Source of the DNA: Streptomyces tendae
GTDB lineage: Bacteria > Actinomycetota > Actinomycetes > Streptomycetales > Streptomycetaceae
DNA: 64,000 nt
Assembly (NCBI RefSeq): GCF_014650435.1
Contig: NZ_BMUY01000003.1
Coordinates: 1-64,000 of the forward strand
Direction: 5' to 3'
In this document: positions 1 to 11,060 of the stretch, piece after piece
How positions within the stretch are numbered: the first letter of the stretch is position 1
Layout of the letters: every line of letters starts with the position of its first letter
The notes under the pieces: model-generated
What the model saw: the letters and a program-made list of their open reading frames with translations, nothing else
What the model was told of the DNA's origin: nothing
Database searches by the model: none
Program-made: the position numbers and the translations under genes

Positions 1-176
1 GCATTCATCTTCTTCAGGATCCCGGCGTTGACCACCGCGTTGTCGAAGGACAGCGAGATCTCCATGATCGAGAGGATCGCGACGATGCCGAAGGCGGTCC
101 ACCCCCCGTAGAAGATCGCCGCGACCAGGCCGAGCGCGGTGACCGCGAACGACCAGCCGAAGGTTTTCAGAAGCAC
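1..176 (-). CDS. TerC/DUF475-family membrane protein, N-terminal part only
   Basis: The gene runs off the left edge; about 58 N-terminal residues are visible, read leftward from a GTG at 174-176. They contain two hydrophobic stretches (about residues 8-24 and 28-40) and then SLSFDNAVVNA (41-51), the acidic SFDN signature of TerC-type integral membrane proteins. Members are multi-spanning proteins associated with tellurite and metal-ion stress and are thought to act with TerD proteins at the membrane. Two terD genes lie just upstream on the same strand, the nearer one ending about 50 bp away, which fits co-expression. The biochemical role is not established, and the rest of the gene cannot be assessed. 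Confidence 0.8.
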   Translation of the reverse strand, partial: MLLKTFGWSFAVTALGLVAAIFYGGWTAFGIVAILSIMEISLSFDNAVVNAGILKKMN

Positions 177-225
177 TGGCTACCCAATCGTGTGTGTACG
201 GGGCTCCCCCGCGCCGTACTCGGCT

Positions 226-801
226 TTACGAAACGTTGACTCCGAAGTCTAGAGCGATGCCGCGAAGCCCCGACGCGTACCCCTGCCCCACTGCACGGAA
301 CTTCCACTCGCCCTGGTAGCGGTAGAGCTCGCCGAAGATCATCGCGGTCTCCGTGGAGGCGTCCTCGCTGAGGTCGTAGCGGGCCAGTTCCTGGCCGTCG
401 GCCTGGTTGACGACCCGGATGAAGGCGTTGCTGACCTGGCCGAAGGTCTGGCCGCGCTCGTCGGCCATATGGATCGAGACCGGGAAGACGATCTTGTCGC
501 AGTGGGCCGGCACCTTGGAGAGGTCGACCAGCAGCGACTCGTCGTCGCCGTCGCCCTCGCCGGTGAGGTTGTCGCCGGTGTGCTCGATCGAGCCGTCCGG
601 GCTCTTGAGCTGGTTGTAGAAGACGAACCACTCGTCGCCGAGCACCCGGCCGCTGCTGCACACGAGTGCGCTCGCGTCGAGGTCGAAGGGTGCTCCGGTG
701 GTGGAACGCGCGTCCCAGCCGAGTCCGACCAGTACCTGTGTCAGGTTCGGTGCGGCCTTGGACAGGGAGACGTTGCCGCCCTTGGCAAGCGTGACGCCCA
801 T
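226..801 (-). CDS. terD: TerD-family calcium-binding stress protein (first copy)
   Basis: A 191-residue protein of standard TerD length beginning [15 protein letters not shown]. The beta-sandwich family motifs are present: GLGWDAR near residue 27, FDLDASAL near 39, and the acidic GEGDGDDES near residue 82, whose Asp/Glu residues bind calcium in characterised TerD proteins, followed by FPVSIH and IRVVN. It is cytoplasmic with no signal peptide. TerD proteins take part in tellurite resistance and a wider envelope or metal stress response. It lies between the terC-like gene and a second terD; a strong hairpin separates it from the second copy, so it probably has its own promoter in the gap around 802-846. 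Confidence 0.95.
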   Translation of the reverse strand: MGVTLAKGGNVSLSKAAPNLTQVLVGLGWDARSTTGAPFDLDASALVCSSGRVLGDEWFVFYNQLKSPDGSIEHTGDNLTGEGDGDDESLLVDLSKVPAHCDKIVFPVSIHMADERGQTFGQVSNAFIRVVNQADGQELARYDLSEDASTETAMIFGELYRYQGEWKFRAVGQGYASGLRGIALDFGVNVS

Positions 802-846
802 GGTGATGGTCCCCTCCCCGGGTGATGGTTCTTGGGTTTCCTGCGC

Positions 847-881
847 GTCCGGCGCCGCACGTAAACCGTGCGGCGCCGGAC
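847..881 (-). terminator. Hairpin between the two terD genes
   Basis: Perfect 14-bp stem (847-860 paired with 868-881) around a 7-nt loop, located 16 bp past the stop of the upstream terD. It has no U-tract, as is common for Streptomyces terminators. It should limit read-through from the upstream terD into the downstream one. Confidence 0.75.
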
Positions 882-897
882 GTGTCGAGACGGTGAC

Positions 898-1473
898 TCA
901 GACGTTCACGCCGAAGTCCTGGGCGATGCCGCGCAGGCCCGAGGCGTAGCCCTGGCCGATGGCGCGGAACTTCCACTCGGCGCCGTTGCGGTACAGCTCG
1001 CCGAAGACCATGGCGGTCTCCGTGGAGGCGTCCTCGCTCAGGTCGTAGCGGGCGATCTCGGCCTCGCCGGCCTGGTTGACGACGCGGATGAACGCGTTGC
1101 GGACCTGGCCGAAGGACTGCTGGCGGTTCTCGGCGTCGTAGATCGAGACCGGGAAGACGATCTTCTCGATGTCCGCGGGGACCGTGGCGAGGTTGATCTT
1201 GATCTGCTCGTCGTCGCCCTCGCCCTCACCGGTGATGTTGTCGCCGGTGTGCTCGACCGACCCGTCCGGGCTCTTCAGGTTGTTGAAGAAGATGAAGTGC
1301 GCGTCGCTGGCGACCTTGCCCGCGCTGTTCAGCAGCAGCGCGCTGGCGTCGAGGTCGAAGTCGGTGCCGGTCGTGGTGCGGATGTCCCACCCCAGACCGA
1401 CGATGACCGCGGTCAGGCCGGGGGCCTCCTTGGTCAGCGAAACGTTGCCGCCCTTGCTGAGGCTGACTCCCAC
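898..1473 (-). CDS. terD: TerD-family calcium-binding stress protein (second copy)
   Basis: A 191-residue paralogue of the neighbouring TerD, very similar along its whole length ([15 protein letters not shown] start, [38 protein letters not shown]). The calcium-binding acidic cluster is kept. The pair looks like a tandem duplication with later divergence, and Streptomyces genomes commonly carry several terD copies. The hairpin after its stop suggests separate transcription from the downstream copy. A tandem repeat lies upstream in the gap towards the peroxiredoxin gene. Confidence 0.95.
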   Translation of the reverse strand: MGVSLSKGGNVSLTKEAPGLTAVIVGLGWDIRTTTGTDFDLDASALLLNSAGKVASDAHFIFFNNLKSPDGSVEHTGDNITGEGEGDDEQIKINLATVPADIEKIVFPVSIYDAENRQQSFGQVRNAFIRVVNQAGEAEIARYDLSEDASTETAMVFGELYRNGAEWKFRAIGQGYASGLRGIAQDFGVNV

Positions 1474-1600
1474 GAGTCCTCCATTGGTGTCCAGGGGCGG
1501 GGTGCCCCGTAGTGCGTGGATATCGGATCAACGAGTCGATCCTAGTGACGGGTTCCCGCGCCCCGCAGTCCCCGGAGCCGACAAATCACGGGGTGTCGGC

Positions 1601-1640
1601 ACTTGGCGTCGCCACGCGGTACTTCGCGTCACCACGCGGT
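1601..1640. repeat. Two-copy 20-bp tandem repeat
   Basis: Units 1601-1620 and 1621-1640 differ at two positions (acttGgcgtcGccacgcggt against acttCgcgtcAccacgcggt). They lie between the peroxiredoxin stop and the upstream region of the second terD. No function is evident; a paired protein-binding site is possible. Confidence 0.8.
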
Positions 1641-1659
1641 GCCGGCCGGCGGGCGCAGG

Positions 1660-2118
1660 TCACAGGGCGTCGAGCGCCTTCACGTACTCGGTCAGGTCAC
1701 GGGCATCCGGCAGACCGTTGCGCACGGTCCAGCGCACGACGCCCTCCTGGTCGATCACGAAGGTGCCGCGGACGGCGCAACCCTTGTCCTCGTCGAAGAC
1801 GCCGTAGTCGCGCGAGACGTTGCCGTGCGGCCAGAAGTCGGACAGCAGCGGGTACTCCAGGCCCTCCTGCTCGGCGAAGACGCGCAGGGTGTGGATGGAG
1901 TCGTTGGAGACGGCGAGCACCTGGGTGTCGCGGTCGGAGAACTGCGGCAGGTTGTCGCGCACCTCGCACAGCTCGCCGGTGCACACACCGGTGAAGGCGA
2001 AGGGGTAGAAGATCAGCACGACGTTCTTGCGGCCGCGGAACTCGGACAGCCGGACGGTCGCACCGTGGTTGTCCTTGAGCTCGAAGTCGGGGGCCTTGTC
2101 GCCGACCTGGATCGTCAT
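1660..2118 (-). CDS. AhpE-type peroxiredoxin
   Basis: A 152-residue thioredoxin-fold peroxidase starting [16 protein letters not shown]. The peroxidatic cysteine is Cys46 in [10 protein letters not shown], with a second cysteine at 51, the arrangement of actinobacterial AhpE/BCP-like 1-Cys peroxiredoxins that reduce hydroperoxides and peroxynitrite. The frame is open 42 codons further upstream, but residue similarity begins at this ATG and a purine-rich stretch (gaaggga) lies at a suitable distance, so this start was chosen. The next gene upstream is the DUF3052 gene on the same strand, about 140 bp away. Electron donor unknown. Confidence 0.93.
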   Translation of the reverse strand: MTIQVGDKAPDFELKDNHGATVRLSEFRGRKNVVLIFYPFAFTGVCTGELCEVRDNLPQFSDRDTQVLAVSNDSIHTLRVFAEQEGLEYPLLSDFWPHGNVSRDYGVFDEDKGCAVRGTFVIDQEGVVRWTVRNGLPDARDLTEYVKALDAL

Positions 2119-2257
2119 GTCCCGTTCGTCCCTTCCGCAGGAGGTTCTCCGTAGGTGATTCGCTGGGAACCACCCTACGCACGGAAGGTCACGGACCCGC
2201 GGACGGGCCGACAGCGGCCGGCCCGTCCGGGGCCCGGATGTCACGGAGCCCTGCGGG

Positions 2258-2695
2258 CTACCGCTTGGACTTGGCGGCCTTGGGCGTCGCCAGCCGGCTG
2301 CCGCTCCAGTCCTTGCCGACGCTGACGCTCTTGGACGCCGTCAGTCCGGCGGTCGTCGAGGCTTCCGAGATGTCACTGGCCTCGACGTACCCGTCACGGC
2401 CGGTCTTCGGCGTGAGAAGGAGGATCGACCCGCCCTCTTCGATGTACGTGGTGGCATCCACCAGCGCATCCGTCAGGTCGCCGTCGTCGTCACGGAACCA
2501 CAGCACGACGGCATCGGCCACGTCCTCGTAGTCCTCGTCCACCAGCTCGCCCTCGACGGCGCCCTCAATGGCCTCGCGGAGCTCCTGGTCGACGTCGTCG
2601 TCGTAGCCGATCTCCTGGACCACCTGCCCGGGCTGGAAACCCAGCCTGGCGGCAGGGTTCGTCCGCTCCTCCGCGTGGTCCGCGGTCGCGCTCAC
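2258..2695 (-). CDS. DUF3052 family protein
   Basis: A 145-residue acidic cytoplasmic protein, read from a GTG at 2693-2695 that is preceded by a perfect AGGAGG ribosome site. Visible motifs are [18 protein letters not shown] (residues about 16-33), [20 protein letters not shown] in the middle, and [12 protein letters not shown] towards the C-terminus. These match the actinobacterial DUF3052 family, conserved next to aceE in Streptomyces. No catalytic motif can be named; function unknown. An upstream in-frame extension of 63 codons is open but has no ribosome site and looks non-coding. Confidence 0.85.
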   Translation of the reverse strand: MSATADHAEERTNPAARLGFQPGQVVQEIGYDDDVDQELREAIEGAVEGELVDEDYEDVADAVVLWFRDDDGDLTDALVDATTYIEEGGSILLLTPKTGRDGYVEASDISEASTTAGLTASKSVSVGKDWSGSRLATPKAAKSKR

Positions 2696-3116
2696 GGGTT
2701 GCCTCCTGATCATGTTTCGGTAGATGTCTTCAGCCACGCGCGTGCGCGAAGCTTGGCCGTAGTCCACACGGGCGGGACGGATCGCGCAAGTACCCGGCGT
2801 CTGGGACCGCCGAAACGGTGACGATCCCGGCCGTGTCGTCGCAACTCCAGCCATGCCGTCCAGCCCGAAGGTGACGTACACCACACCTATCTGCCCCGTT
2901 TGCGTATTTGGGAACCATGTGTGGGTACGAGACTCGAATGAACGTGCCCCCGATCCTCACGGGAGAACCGGTTACCCCACGGTACAGATGACGATCGCCC
3001 CCGCGAGGTACACGATGGGGAACCAGCGGGGGAATCGGCGCAGAAACCCGGGAAGAAACCGGGAAGAACCCGGGGAGAAACCCGGAAAAACGGCCCTCTG
3101 ACAGCGAAGGAACAGC
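2696..3116. other. Divergent intergenic region between DUF3052 gene and aceE
   Basis: A 421-bp gap with no credible gene. It must hold the promoters of both flanking genes. Its right end carries the purine-rich tandem repeat listed separately and the ribosome site gaagga (3104-3109) for aceE. Parts around 2885-2960 are less GC-rich than the coding neighbours, as expected for promoter DNA. Confidence 0.6.
3042..3087 (+). repeat. Four imperfect 11-12-nt direct repeats in the aceE leader
   Basis: Units agaaacccggga (3042-3053), agaaaccggga (3054-3064), agaacccgggg (3065-3075) and agaaacccggaa (3076-3087) abut each other and end 29 nt before the aceE start. They would sit in or near the 5' untranslated leader. 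The phasing of about one helical turn is compatible with cooperative protein binding, and the single-stranded repeat with an RNA-level role. Confidence 0.85.
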
Positions 3117-5872
<2,756 letters not shown>

Positions 5873-5873
<1 letters not shown>

Positions 5874-5912
5874 GACGCACCCCGGCCGGAGTGGACGCAC
5901 CCCAGCCGGAGC
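5873..5912. repeat. Two-copy 20-bp tandem repeat after aceE
   Basis: Units 5873-5892 and 5893-5912 (ggacgcaccccggccggagt and ggacgcaccccagccggagc) differ at two positions. The first overlaps the aceE stop codon. It appears to be a recent slippage duplication just before the terminator hairpin. Confidence 0.75.
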
Positions 5913-5923
5913 GGCACATGGCT

Positions 5924-5950
5924 CACCCCCGTCCGTAACGGGCGGGGGTG
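5924..5950 (+). terminator. Hairpin downstream of aceE
   Basis: Stem cacccccg (5924-5931) pairs with cgggggtg (5943-5950) around an 11-nt loop. It lies 50 bp past the aceE stop and has no U-tract. It is the likely aceE transcription terminator. Confidence 0.7.
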
Positions 5951-6391
5951 GGAACATCCGGGCGAAGGGTGAGGGTGACGCCGTGCAGCGGCCCGGAAGG
6001 TGCCGTTGCCCGGAGTCGTCGCTCCTACGCGCCGGACGGGTGCCAAGAGCCGGGGCCCGTCGCGAGCGTCGCGCGATCCGGCCCGGTCCGTGACCACGTC
6101 CGGCCACGTGAGCGGGGGCGCCTGCGCGATCCGTTTCCGAAGCTCGCCATCAGCAACTCCATGGACTCCCTGTGGAGTTCGAGTACCCCCGTGCGGAGTG
6201 TCATGCCTGCTTCGAACGTGCTGCCTGCGCGCCGCCCCCCTCCGGCAGCGCGCCGCAGCCTCGCGCCCTCCGTGCCCTGCGGAGGACTTGACCCACTGTG
6301 ACCTGCACGGTCCGGTGGAGGGGAGGGTTCGCGGCCCCTGTCACCCTGATGGACGAAACGGGGACGGGGCCGACGAACTCCGCGGGCCGGA
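5951..6391. other. Non-coding stretch between aceE terminator and MFS gene
   Basis: About 440 bp with open frames in several registers but none with a ribosome site, family motif or consistent codon bias. A short inverted repeat (aactcca at 6155-6161 and tggagtt at 6173-6179) is the only structure noted. The two flanking genes converge here, so promoters are not required. I see no supportable gene. Confidence 0.5.
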
Positions 6392-8002
6392 TCAGATGTG
6401 GCCCACGCCCGCGCCCGCCTCGGCGTTCTCGCCGCGCTTGGTGAGGAAGGCGACGAACACCGCCACGACCGCGACCCCGGCGGCGACCAGCGAGGCCAGG
6501 CTCATGCCGGAGATGAAGGTGTCGTGGGCGACGTCGGTGATCTTCCCGGCGACCTCGGCGGGGGTGCCCGGCGCCACCGGCGGGACACCGACCCGGACCG
6601 CCTCGGATGCCTGGTCCGCCTGTTCCGGCGTCAGCGCGGGCAGCCCCGCGTCCTTCCAGTTGCCGGCCAGGTCGCTGTCGACCTTGGAGGCCATCACGGC
6701 ACCCAGCACGGCCGTCCCGAGGCTGCCGCCGATCTGCATCGCCGCCTGCTGGAGACCGCCGGCCACGCCGGACAGCTCCATCGGGGCGTTGCCGACGATG
6801 ACCTCGGTGGCGCCGACCATGACGGGCGCGAGACCGAGGCCCAGCAGGGCGAACCAGATCGACATCAGACCGCTGCCAGTGTCCGTCTCCAGCGTGGAGA
6901 TGCCGAACATGGCGACCGCGGTGCACACCATGCCGCCGGCCAGCGGTATGCGCGGGCCCACCTTGGTGATCATCGCGCCGGCCAGCGGCGAGGCGACGAT
7001 CATCATGCCGGTCAGCGGCAGCAGGTGCAGGCCGGCGTCGACGGGGCTCATGCCGTGGACGTTCTGCAGGTAGAAGGTGACGAAGAACAGGCCGCCCATG
7101 AAGGCGATGGCCATCAGGACCATCAGCACCACACCGGCCGACAGCGGCACCGAGCGGAACATCGCCAGCGGGATCAACGGCTCCCGCACCTTGGTCTCCC
7201 AGATGGAGAACAGGACGAAGCCCACTACCGACCCGCCGATGAACAGCCAGGTCTGACCCGAACCCCAGCCCCATTCGGGCGCCTTGATGAGGGCCCAGAC
7301 GAGGGCGAACATCGAGGCCGACAGCAGCACGATGCCGAGGACGTCGAAGGAGCGCGGCGCGTTCTCGGCCCGGTGGTCCAGCAGGATCATGACGCCGAGG
7401 ACGACGGCGACGATGCCCACCGGCACGTTGATGAAGAACACGGACTGCCAGTTGACGTGCTCGACCAGCACGCCGCCGAGGATCGGTCCGCCCGCGGTGG
7501 AGGCGCCGATGACCATGCCCCAGATACCGATGGCCATGTTGAGCTTCTCGGCCGGGAAGGTGGCCCGCAGCAGGCCGAGCGCGGCCGGCATCAGCAGCGC
7601 GCCGAACAGGCCCTGGAAGACACGGAAGACGATGACCGCGGCGATGCTGCCGGACAGTCCGATGGCACCGGAGGAGACGGCGAAGCCCGCCACGCCGATG
7701 AGGAAGGTCTGCCGGTGGCCGAAGCGGTCACCGAGCTTGCCGGCGGTGATCAGGGCGACCGCGAGCGCGAGGAAGTAGGCGTTGGTGATCCACTGGACGT
7801 CCGCGAGGCTGGCGTCCAGGTCGTCCTGGATGGCGGGGTTGGCGATCGCCACGATGGTGCCGTCCAGGGCCACCATCATGACCCCGACCGCGACGGTGAC
7901 GAGGGTCACCCACGGATGGCCGCGCCATCCCTTGGCGGGCGCCGAACCCGCCGGCGGGCCGTCGCCCGGTCCCGGCTTGTCGAGCGTGGTCTGACTAGTC
8001 AT
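6392..8002 (-). CDS. MFS drug exporter, DHA2 (EmrB/QacA-like) family
   Basis: A 536-residue integral membrane protein with about 14 predicted membrane spans, the DHA2 number. Family motifs are clear: ALDGTIVAIANPAI in the first span (Asp47), motif A as GKLGDRFGHR between spans 2 and 3, motif C as GASTAGGPILGG with the following WQSVFFINVPVG. Such proteins export cationic or aromatic drugs by proton antiport. The start ATG at 8002 leaves an about 30-residue cytoplasmic leader. It is divergent from a TetR repressor gene 114 bp away, and an inverted repeat lies between the two, so induction by its own substrate through that repressor is likely. Substrate unknown. Confidence 0.93.
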   Translation of the reverse strand: MTSQTTLDKPGPGDGPPAGSAPAKGWRGHPWVTLVTVAVGVMMVALDGTIVAIANPAIQDDLDASLADVQWITNAYFLALAVALITAGKLGDRFGHRQTFLIGVAGFAVSSGAIGLSGSIAAVIVFRVFQGLFGALLMPAALGLLRATFPAEKLNMAIGIWGMVIGASTAGGPILGGVLVEHVNWQSVFFINVPVGIVAVVLGVMILLDHRAENAPRSFDVLGIVLLSASMFALVWALIKAPEWGWGSGQTWLFIGGSVVGFVLFSIWETKVREPLIPLAMFRSVPLSAGVVLMVLMAIAFMGGLFFVTFYLQNVHGMSPVDAGLHLLPLTGMMIVASPLAGAMITKVGPRIPLAGGMVCTAVAMFGISTLETDTGSGLMSIWFALLGLGLAPVMVGATEVIVGNAPMELSGVAGGLQQAAMQIGGSLGTAVLGAVMASKVDSDLAGNWKDAGLPALTPEQADQASEAVRVGVPPVAPGTPAEVAGKITDVAHDTFISGMSLASLVAAGVAVVAVFVAFLTKRGENAEAGAGVGHI

Positions 8003-8032
8003 ACCGCTGAGGCTAATGACAGCCGCTGACAG

Positions 8033-8064
8033 TTGACAAACCAATTCACCAGTCAGTAACTGAC
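8033..8064 (+). promoter_or_regulatory. TetR operator and divergent promoter
   Basis: GTCAGT-a-ACTGAC (8052-8064) is a perfect inverted repeat with a 1-nt centre, typical of TetR operators. A TTGACA box at 8033-8038 with TAACTG at 8057-8062 (18-nt spacer) would be a rightward promoter whose -10 lies inside the repeat. Further half-sites (tgaca at 8017-8021 and 8027-8031) lie on the exporter side. Confidence 0.65.
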
Positions 8065-8116
8065 ATGACATCCCCCTATAGCTTGAACAGGGGAAACCGT
8101 ACGAAGGAGACGACCT

Positions 8117-8815
8117 TTGAAGGTGGCCGGCACATCGGCACCCCCGGAGACCGCACCCCCGGAGACCGCCCCCGCGGCCTCCCGCCCCGGGCTGCGTGAA
8201 CTCAAGAAGCAGCGCACCCGGGACCTGCTGCTGCGCTCCGCCCTCGAACTGTTCACCGAGCGCGGTTACGAGGAGACGACCGTCGACGACATCGCCGAGG
8301 CCGCCGACGTCTCGCAGCGGACCTTCTTCCGCTACTTCGCCTCCAAGGAGGACGCGGCGTTCTTCGTGTCGCGGCTCGCGGAGTCCCGCTTCGTCGAAGC
8401 GGTGCACGCACGGCCGCCCGAGGAGGCGCCCCTGGACGCGCTGCGCCTGGCCCTCGCGGCGAGCTGGAGCACCATCGGCGAGGCCGTCGAGCAGCTGGTC
8501 CCGCTCGAACTGCACATGCGTTTCTACCGGGTGATCGAGTCGACGCCCGCACTGCTCGCCGCACACCTGCGGCGGGCGACGGAGCTGGAGGAGGAGATCG
8601 CCCGCGTCGTCGCCGGCCGTGAGGGCCTCGACCTGGACGCGGACCCGCGGCCCCGTGTGGTCGTGGCCGTCTTCGGCGCGGTGATGCGGGTGACCGAACG
8701 GATCTGGTCGGCGCGCGACGACGCGAGCCTGGCGGCCCTGCGGGACCTGACGGCCGATTACCTCGATCACGTGGCGCCCGCGCTCACGGGGAACTGGCGC
8801 AGCTCCGAAACGTGA
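8117..8815 (+). CDS. TetR-family transcriptional regulator
   Basis: A 232-residue protein read from a TTG start with aaggaga 7 nt upstream. Residues about 33-80 form the TetR DNA-binding domain (DLLLRSALELFTERGYEE, then TVDDIAEAADVSQRTFFRYF); the remainder is a helical ligand-binding domain with no assigned ligand. A 30-residue Pro/Ala-rich leader precedes the domain. Its divergence from the DHA2 exporter and the operator-like repeat between them make it the probable repressor of both genes. Confidence 0.92.
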   Translation: MKVAGTSAPPETAPPETAPAASRPGLRELKKQRTRDLLLRSALELFTERGYEETTVDDIAEAADVSQRTFFRYFASKEDAAFFVSRLAESRFVEAVHARPPEEAPLDALRLALAASWSTIGEAVEQLVPLELHMRFYRVIESTPALLAAHLRRATELEEEIARVVAGREGLDLDADPRPRVVVAVFGAVMRVTERIWSARDDASLAALRDLTADYLDHVAPALTGNWRSSET

Positions 8816-8869
8816 TCCGTGTCACTGGATTCACGCGAGACCCTCCCGTTCTCCTAGTGTGTCCTCCCA

Positions 8870-10090
8870 GTGACTTCCTTCGACACCTCCCCGCAGCTGA
8901 ACGTCTGGCGCGCACTGCTCGCCCTGGCCGTGGTGTTCGTGATGCTGGCGACCACCGGCTGGACCGCCCTGCGCAACCAGCGGGGCCCCACGGCACTCGA
9001 AGCGTCGGTCACGGCCTGGGAGCACGGCCGGATCGACGGACGGCATCTGCCCGACGCCCAGGCCGCGCCCGCCCGGCTGGCCCGCTTCTTCGCCTCGCTC
9101 ACCGCATGGCAGCGCACCAGCCTGGCCCACCGGTATCCGCTGGCCGTCGGCAACATGAACGGCGCCCCCGTCCAGCTGCGCTACCTCGCCAACCGCTCCG
9201 CACTGCAGAAGGCGCGGTCGGTGGAGCGCGCCCGCACGCACGACAAGCGCCTCTCCCCCGCCGGGCAGCGCGAGGCCGGCCGGCGGATGCGCAACTACGA
9301 GGCGCTGCTCGACCCCGGCCGGCACATCCTCGCCTTCGACCCGGCGGGTTCGGGCCGGGTCGCCGAGGTGTTCGGGAACCTGAACCGCGCCGACCGCGTG
9401 TCCGTCGTCGTGCCCGGTGTGGACACCGAACTGCTCACCTTCCAGCGCACCGACCGCAAGAAGTACGCGGCGCCGGTCGGCATGGCCAAGTCGCTGTACG
9501 CGGCCGAGCGCGCGGCGAGTCCCGGCACCGACACGGCCGTGATCGCCTGGGCCGACTACACCTCCCCCAGCGGTCTCGGCATGGAGGCGGCCACCGCGAA
9601 CCGGGCCGAACACGGGGCGGCGCGGCTGAACGCGCTGCTGCGGGCACTGCCCGGCCGGTCCCCGGTCTCCCTCTTCTGCCACAGCTACGGCTCGGTGGTG
9701 TGCGGCCTCGCCGCGGACACGCTGCCCGGCCGGGTGAGCGACATAGCGGTGGCCGGCAGTCCCGGCATGCGTGCCGAGAACGCCTCCCGCCTGGACACCT
9801 CCGCCCGGGTGTGGGCGATGCGGGATGCCGACGACTGGATCCAGGACGTGCCGTACCTGGAGGTCGGCGGCCTCGGGCACGGCGCCGACCCGGTGTCCGC
9901 CGGCTTCGGGGCGCGGGTGCTGTCCGCGCGGGACGCCCAGGGGCACAGCGGCTACTTCGTGCCCGGTACGGACAGCCTGCGGAACTTCGCGGGGATCGGG
10001 GTTGGCGCATACCGCACGGTCGCCTGCGCCGGCGAAGACGACACATGCCGGGCGGGTTTGTCCGCGGCGACGGCGGCCGGACGCGCGTAG
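8870..10090 (+). CDS. Alpha/beta hydrolase (DUF1023-like), membrane-anchored
   Basis: A 406-residue protein with one N-terminal hydrophobic segment (about residues 14-33), consistent with an uncleaved anchor or signal peptide. The C-terminal half is an alpha/beta hydrolase: VSVVVPGVDTE precedes the nucleophile elbow CHSYGSVVCG with Ser272, and GLGHGADPV and AQGHSGYF provide possible acidic and His partners near the end. Streptomyces has many such proteins; substrates are unknown. The start is a GTG with no clear ribosome site; a TAGTGT box lies 9 nt upstream, so a very short leader is possible. It stands alone between the TetR gene and the DUF4429 gene. Confidence 0.85.
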   Translation: MTSFDTSPQLNVWRALLALAVVFVMLATTGWTALRNQRGPTALEASVTAWEHGRIDGRHLPDAQAAPARLARFFASLTAWQRTSLAHRYPLAVGNMNGAPVQLRYLANRSALQKARSVERARTHDKRLSPAGQREAGRRMRNYEALLDPGRHILAFDPAGSGRVAEVFGNLNRADRVSVVVPGVDTELLTFQRTDRKKYAAPVGMAKSLYAAERAASPGTDTAVIAWADYTSPSGLGMEAATANRAEHGAARLNALLRALPGRSPVSLFCHSYGSVVCGLAADTLPGRVSDIAVAGSPGMRAENASRLDTSARVWAMRDADDWIQDVPYLEVGGLGHGADPVSAGFGARVLSARDAQGHSGYFVPGTDSLRNFAGIGVGAYRTVACAGEDDTCRAGLSAATAAGRA

Positions 10091-10143
10091 AGGCGCAGAA
10101 ACTCCGGTTTGCACGGGGAGGGGACGGGAAGGCTCGTGCCGCA

Positions 10144-10149
10144 TACGAT
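10144..10149 (+). promoter_or_regulatory. -10 box of a leaderless promoter for the DUF4429 gene
   Basis: TACGAT ends exactly 7 nt before the ATG at 10157, the spacing that makes that ATG the transcript's first codon. There is no ribosome site in front of this ATG. Confidence 0.6.
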
Positions 10150-10156
10150 GAGCCGC

Positions 10157-11050
10157 ATGGGTGACGTACTGGCCGGATTTCATGCCGCCTGGGAGTTCGA
10201 GTCCGACTCCGTGCTCATCCGCTACGAACGGGGGATTCGAACACCCAAGCTGTTCCAGGCCCTGGGGGAACGCCGGGTGCCGCTGGAGGCCATCGCCGGC
10301 GTGACGCTCGCGCCCGGCAGGCGTGGCACCGTCGTGCTGCGCGTCGAACCGCGCGCGGGTGCCGATCCGCTGATCGAGGCGGCGGCCGGGCAGCTGAAGG
10401 AGAGCGGCGACCCCTACCGGCTGGTGCTGCCCGCCGAACGGGAGACGCTCGCGGAGTACTACGCCGACGAGCTGCGGTCGCTGCTGACCGAGTCGGACCG
10501 GACCGAGCGCTACCTGGTGGCGCCGCCCGAGGCACCGCTGCACTTCAAGGCGTACGACGGGAAGGCGTCCTTCGACGGGAAGGCGGTGTCCTTCCGGTGG
10601 TCCTGGACGGGCGCGTCGTCGGCGAAGTGGAAGGCCGGCGACCAGAGCTTCCCGGTCGCCGACCTGGGCGGGGTGGAGTGGCGCTCCCCCGAGATGTTCG
10701 AGGGGTACCTGCGGCTGCTGCCGCGCGACGCCGACGCGTCGGCGGCCCCCGCCGCGTCCGCCGCTTCCGCCGCACCGGTCGTCCCCCAGGCCGACCAGGA
10801 TCCCGCGGCGGTCGTGTTCGGGCTCGGGTACGGGCCGGTGCACGAGTCACTGCCGTTCGCGGCGGCGGTGCTGGCGGCGGTGCGGGAACGGGGCGCGAGC
10901 GCCCCGGTGCCGGTATCCGTGCCGGCACCCCGGCGGGACCCGGCGGACATCGCCGAGCGGATCCGGCACCTGGGGGAGCTGCATCAGCAGGGGCTGGTGA
11001 CGGACGAGGAGTTCTCCTCGAAGAAGGCGGAGTTGTTGGCGGAGCTCTAG
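10157..11050 (+). CDS. DUF4429 domain protein with C-terminal SHOCT motif
   Basis: A 297-residue cytoplasmic protein. It starts MGDVLAGFHAAWEFESD, the usual start of DUF4429 proteins, which carry two copies of a pleckstrin-like beta domain: residues about 5-95 (VLIRYERGIRTPKLFQALGER) and about 120-195 (FKAYDGKASFDGKAVSFRW). A Pro/Ala-rich linker follows, and the last 35 residues (ERIRHLGELHQQGLVTDEEF) are a SHOCT oligomerisation motif. An in-frame ATG three codons earlier is possible, but the leaderless promoter spacing favours 10157. Function is unknown. It converges on the aldo/keto reductase gene with an extragenic repeat in between. Confidence 0.85.
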   Translation: MGDVLAGFHAAWEFESDSVLIRYERGIRTPKLFQALGERRVPLEAIAGVTLAPGRRGTVVLRVEPRAGADPLIEAAAGQLKESGDPYRLVLPAERETLAEYYADELRSLLTESDRTERYLVAPPEAPLHFKAYDGKASFDGKAVSFRWSWTGASSAKWKAGDQSFPVADLGGVEWRSPEMFEGYLRLLPRDADASAAPAASAASAAPVVPQADQDPAAVVFGLGYGPVHESLPFAAAVLAAVRERGASAPVPVSVPAPRRDPADIAERIRHLGELHQQGLVTDEEFSSKKAELLAEL

Positions 11051-11060
11051 CGTCTGCCGG

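Noticed and set aside
6155..6179. Short inverted repeat aactcca/tggagtt as an operator or terminator
   Set aside because: Seven base pairs with an 11-nt loop in a gap between convergent genes; expected by chance and without context.
5948..6301. Possible small gene after aceE (117 codons)
   Set aside because: No ribosome site, overlaps the terminator hairpin, amino acid composition is random-like, and competing frames are equally open.
8855..8860. TAGTGT as a leaderless -10 box for the gene at 8870
   Set aside because: The spacing to GTG is 9 nt, outside the 6-7 nt seen for the others, so it was not listed as a promoter feature.
8831..10843. A 670-codon open frame antisense to the alpha/beta hydrolase and DUF4429 genes
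   Set aside because: It spans two convincing genes on the other strand and has shadow-type composition (runs of Gly, Val, Gln, His).
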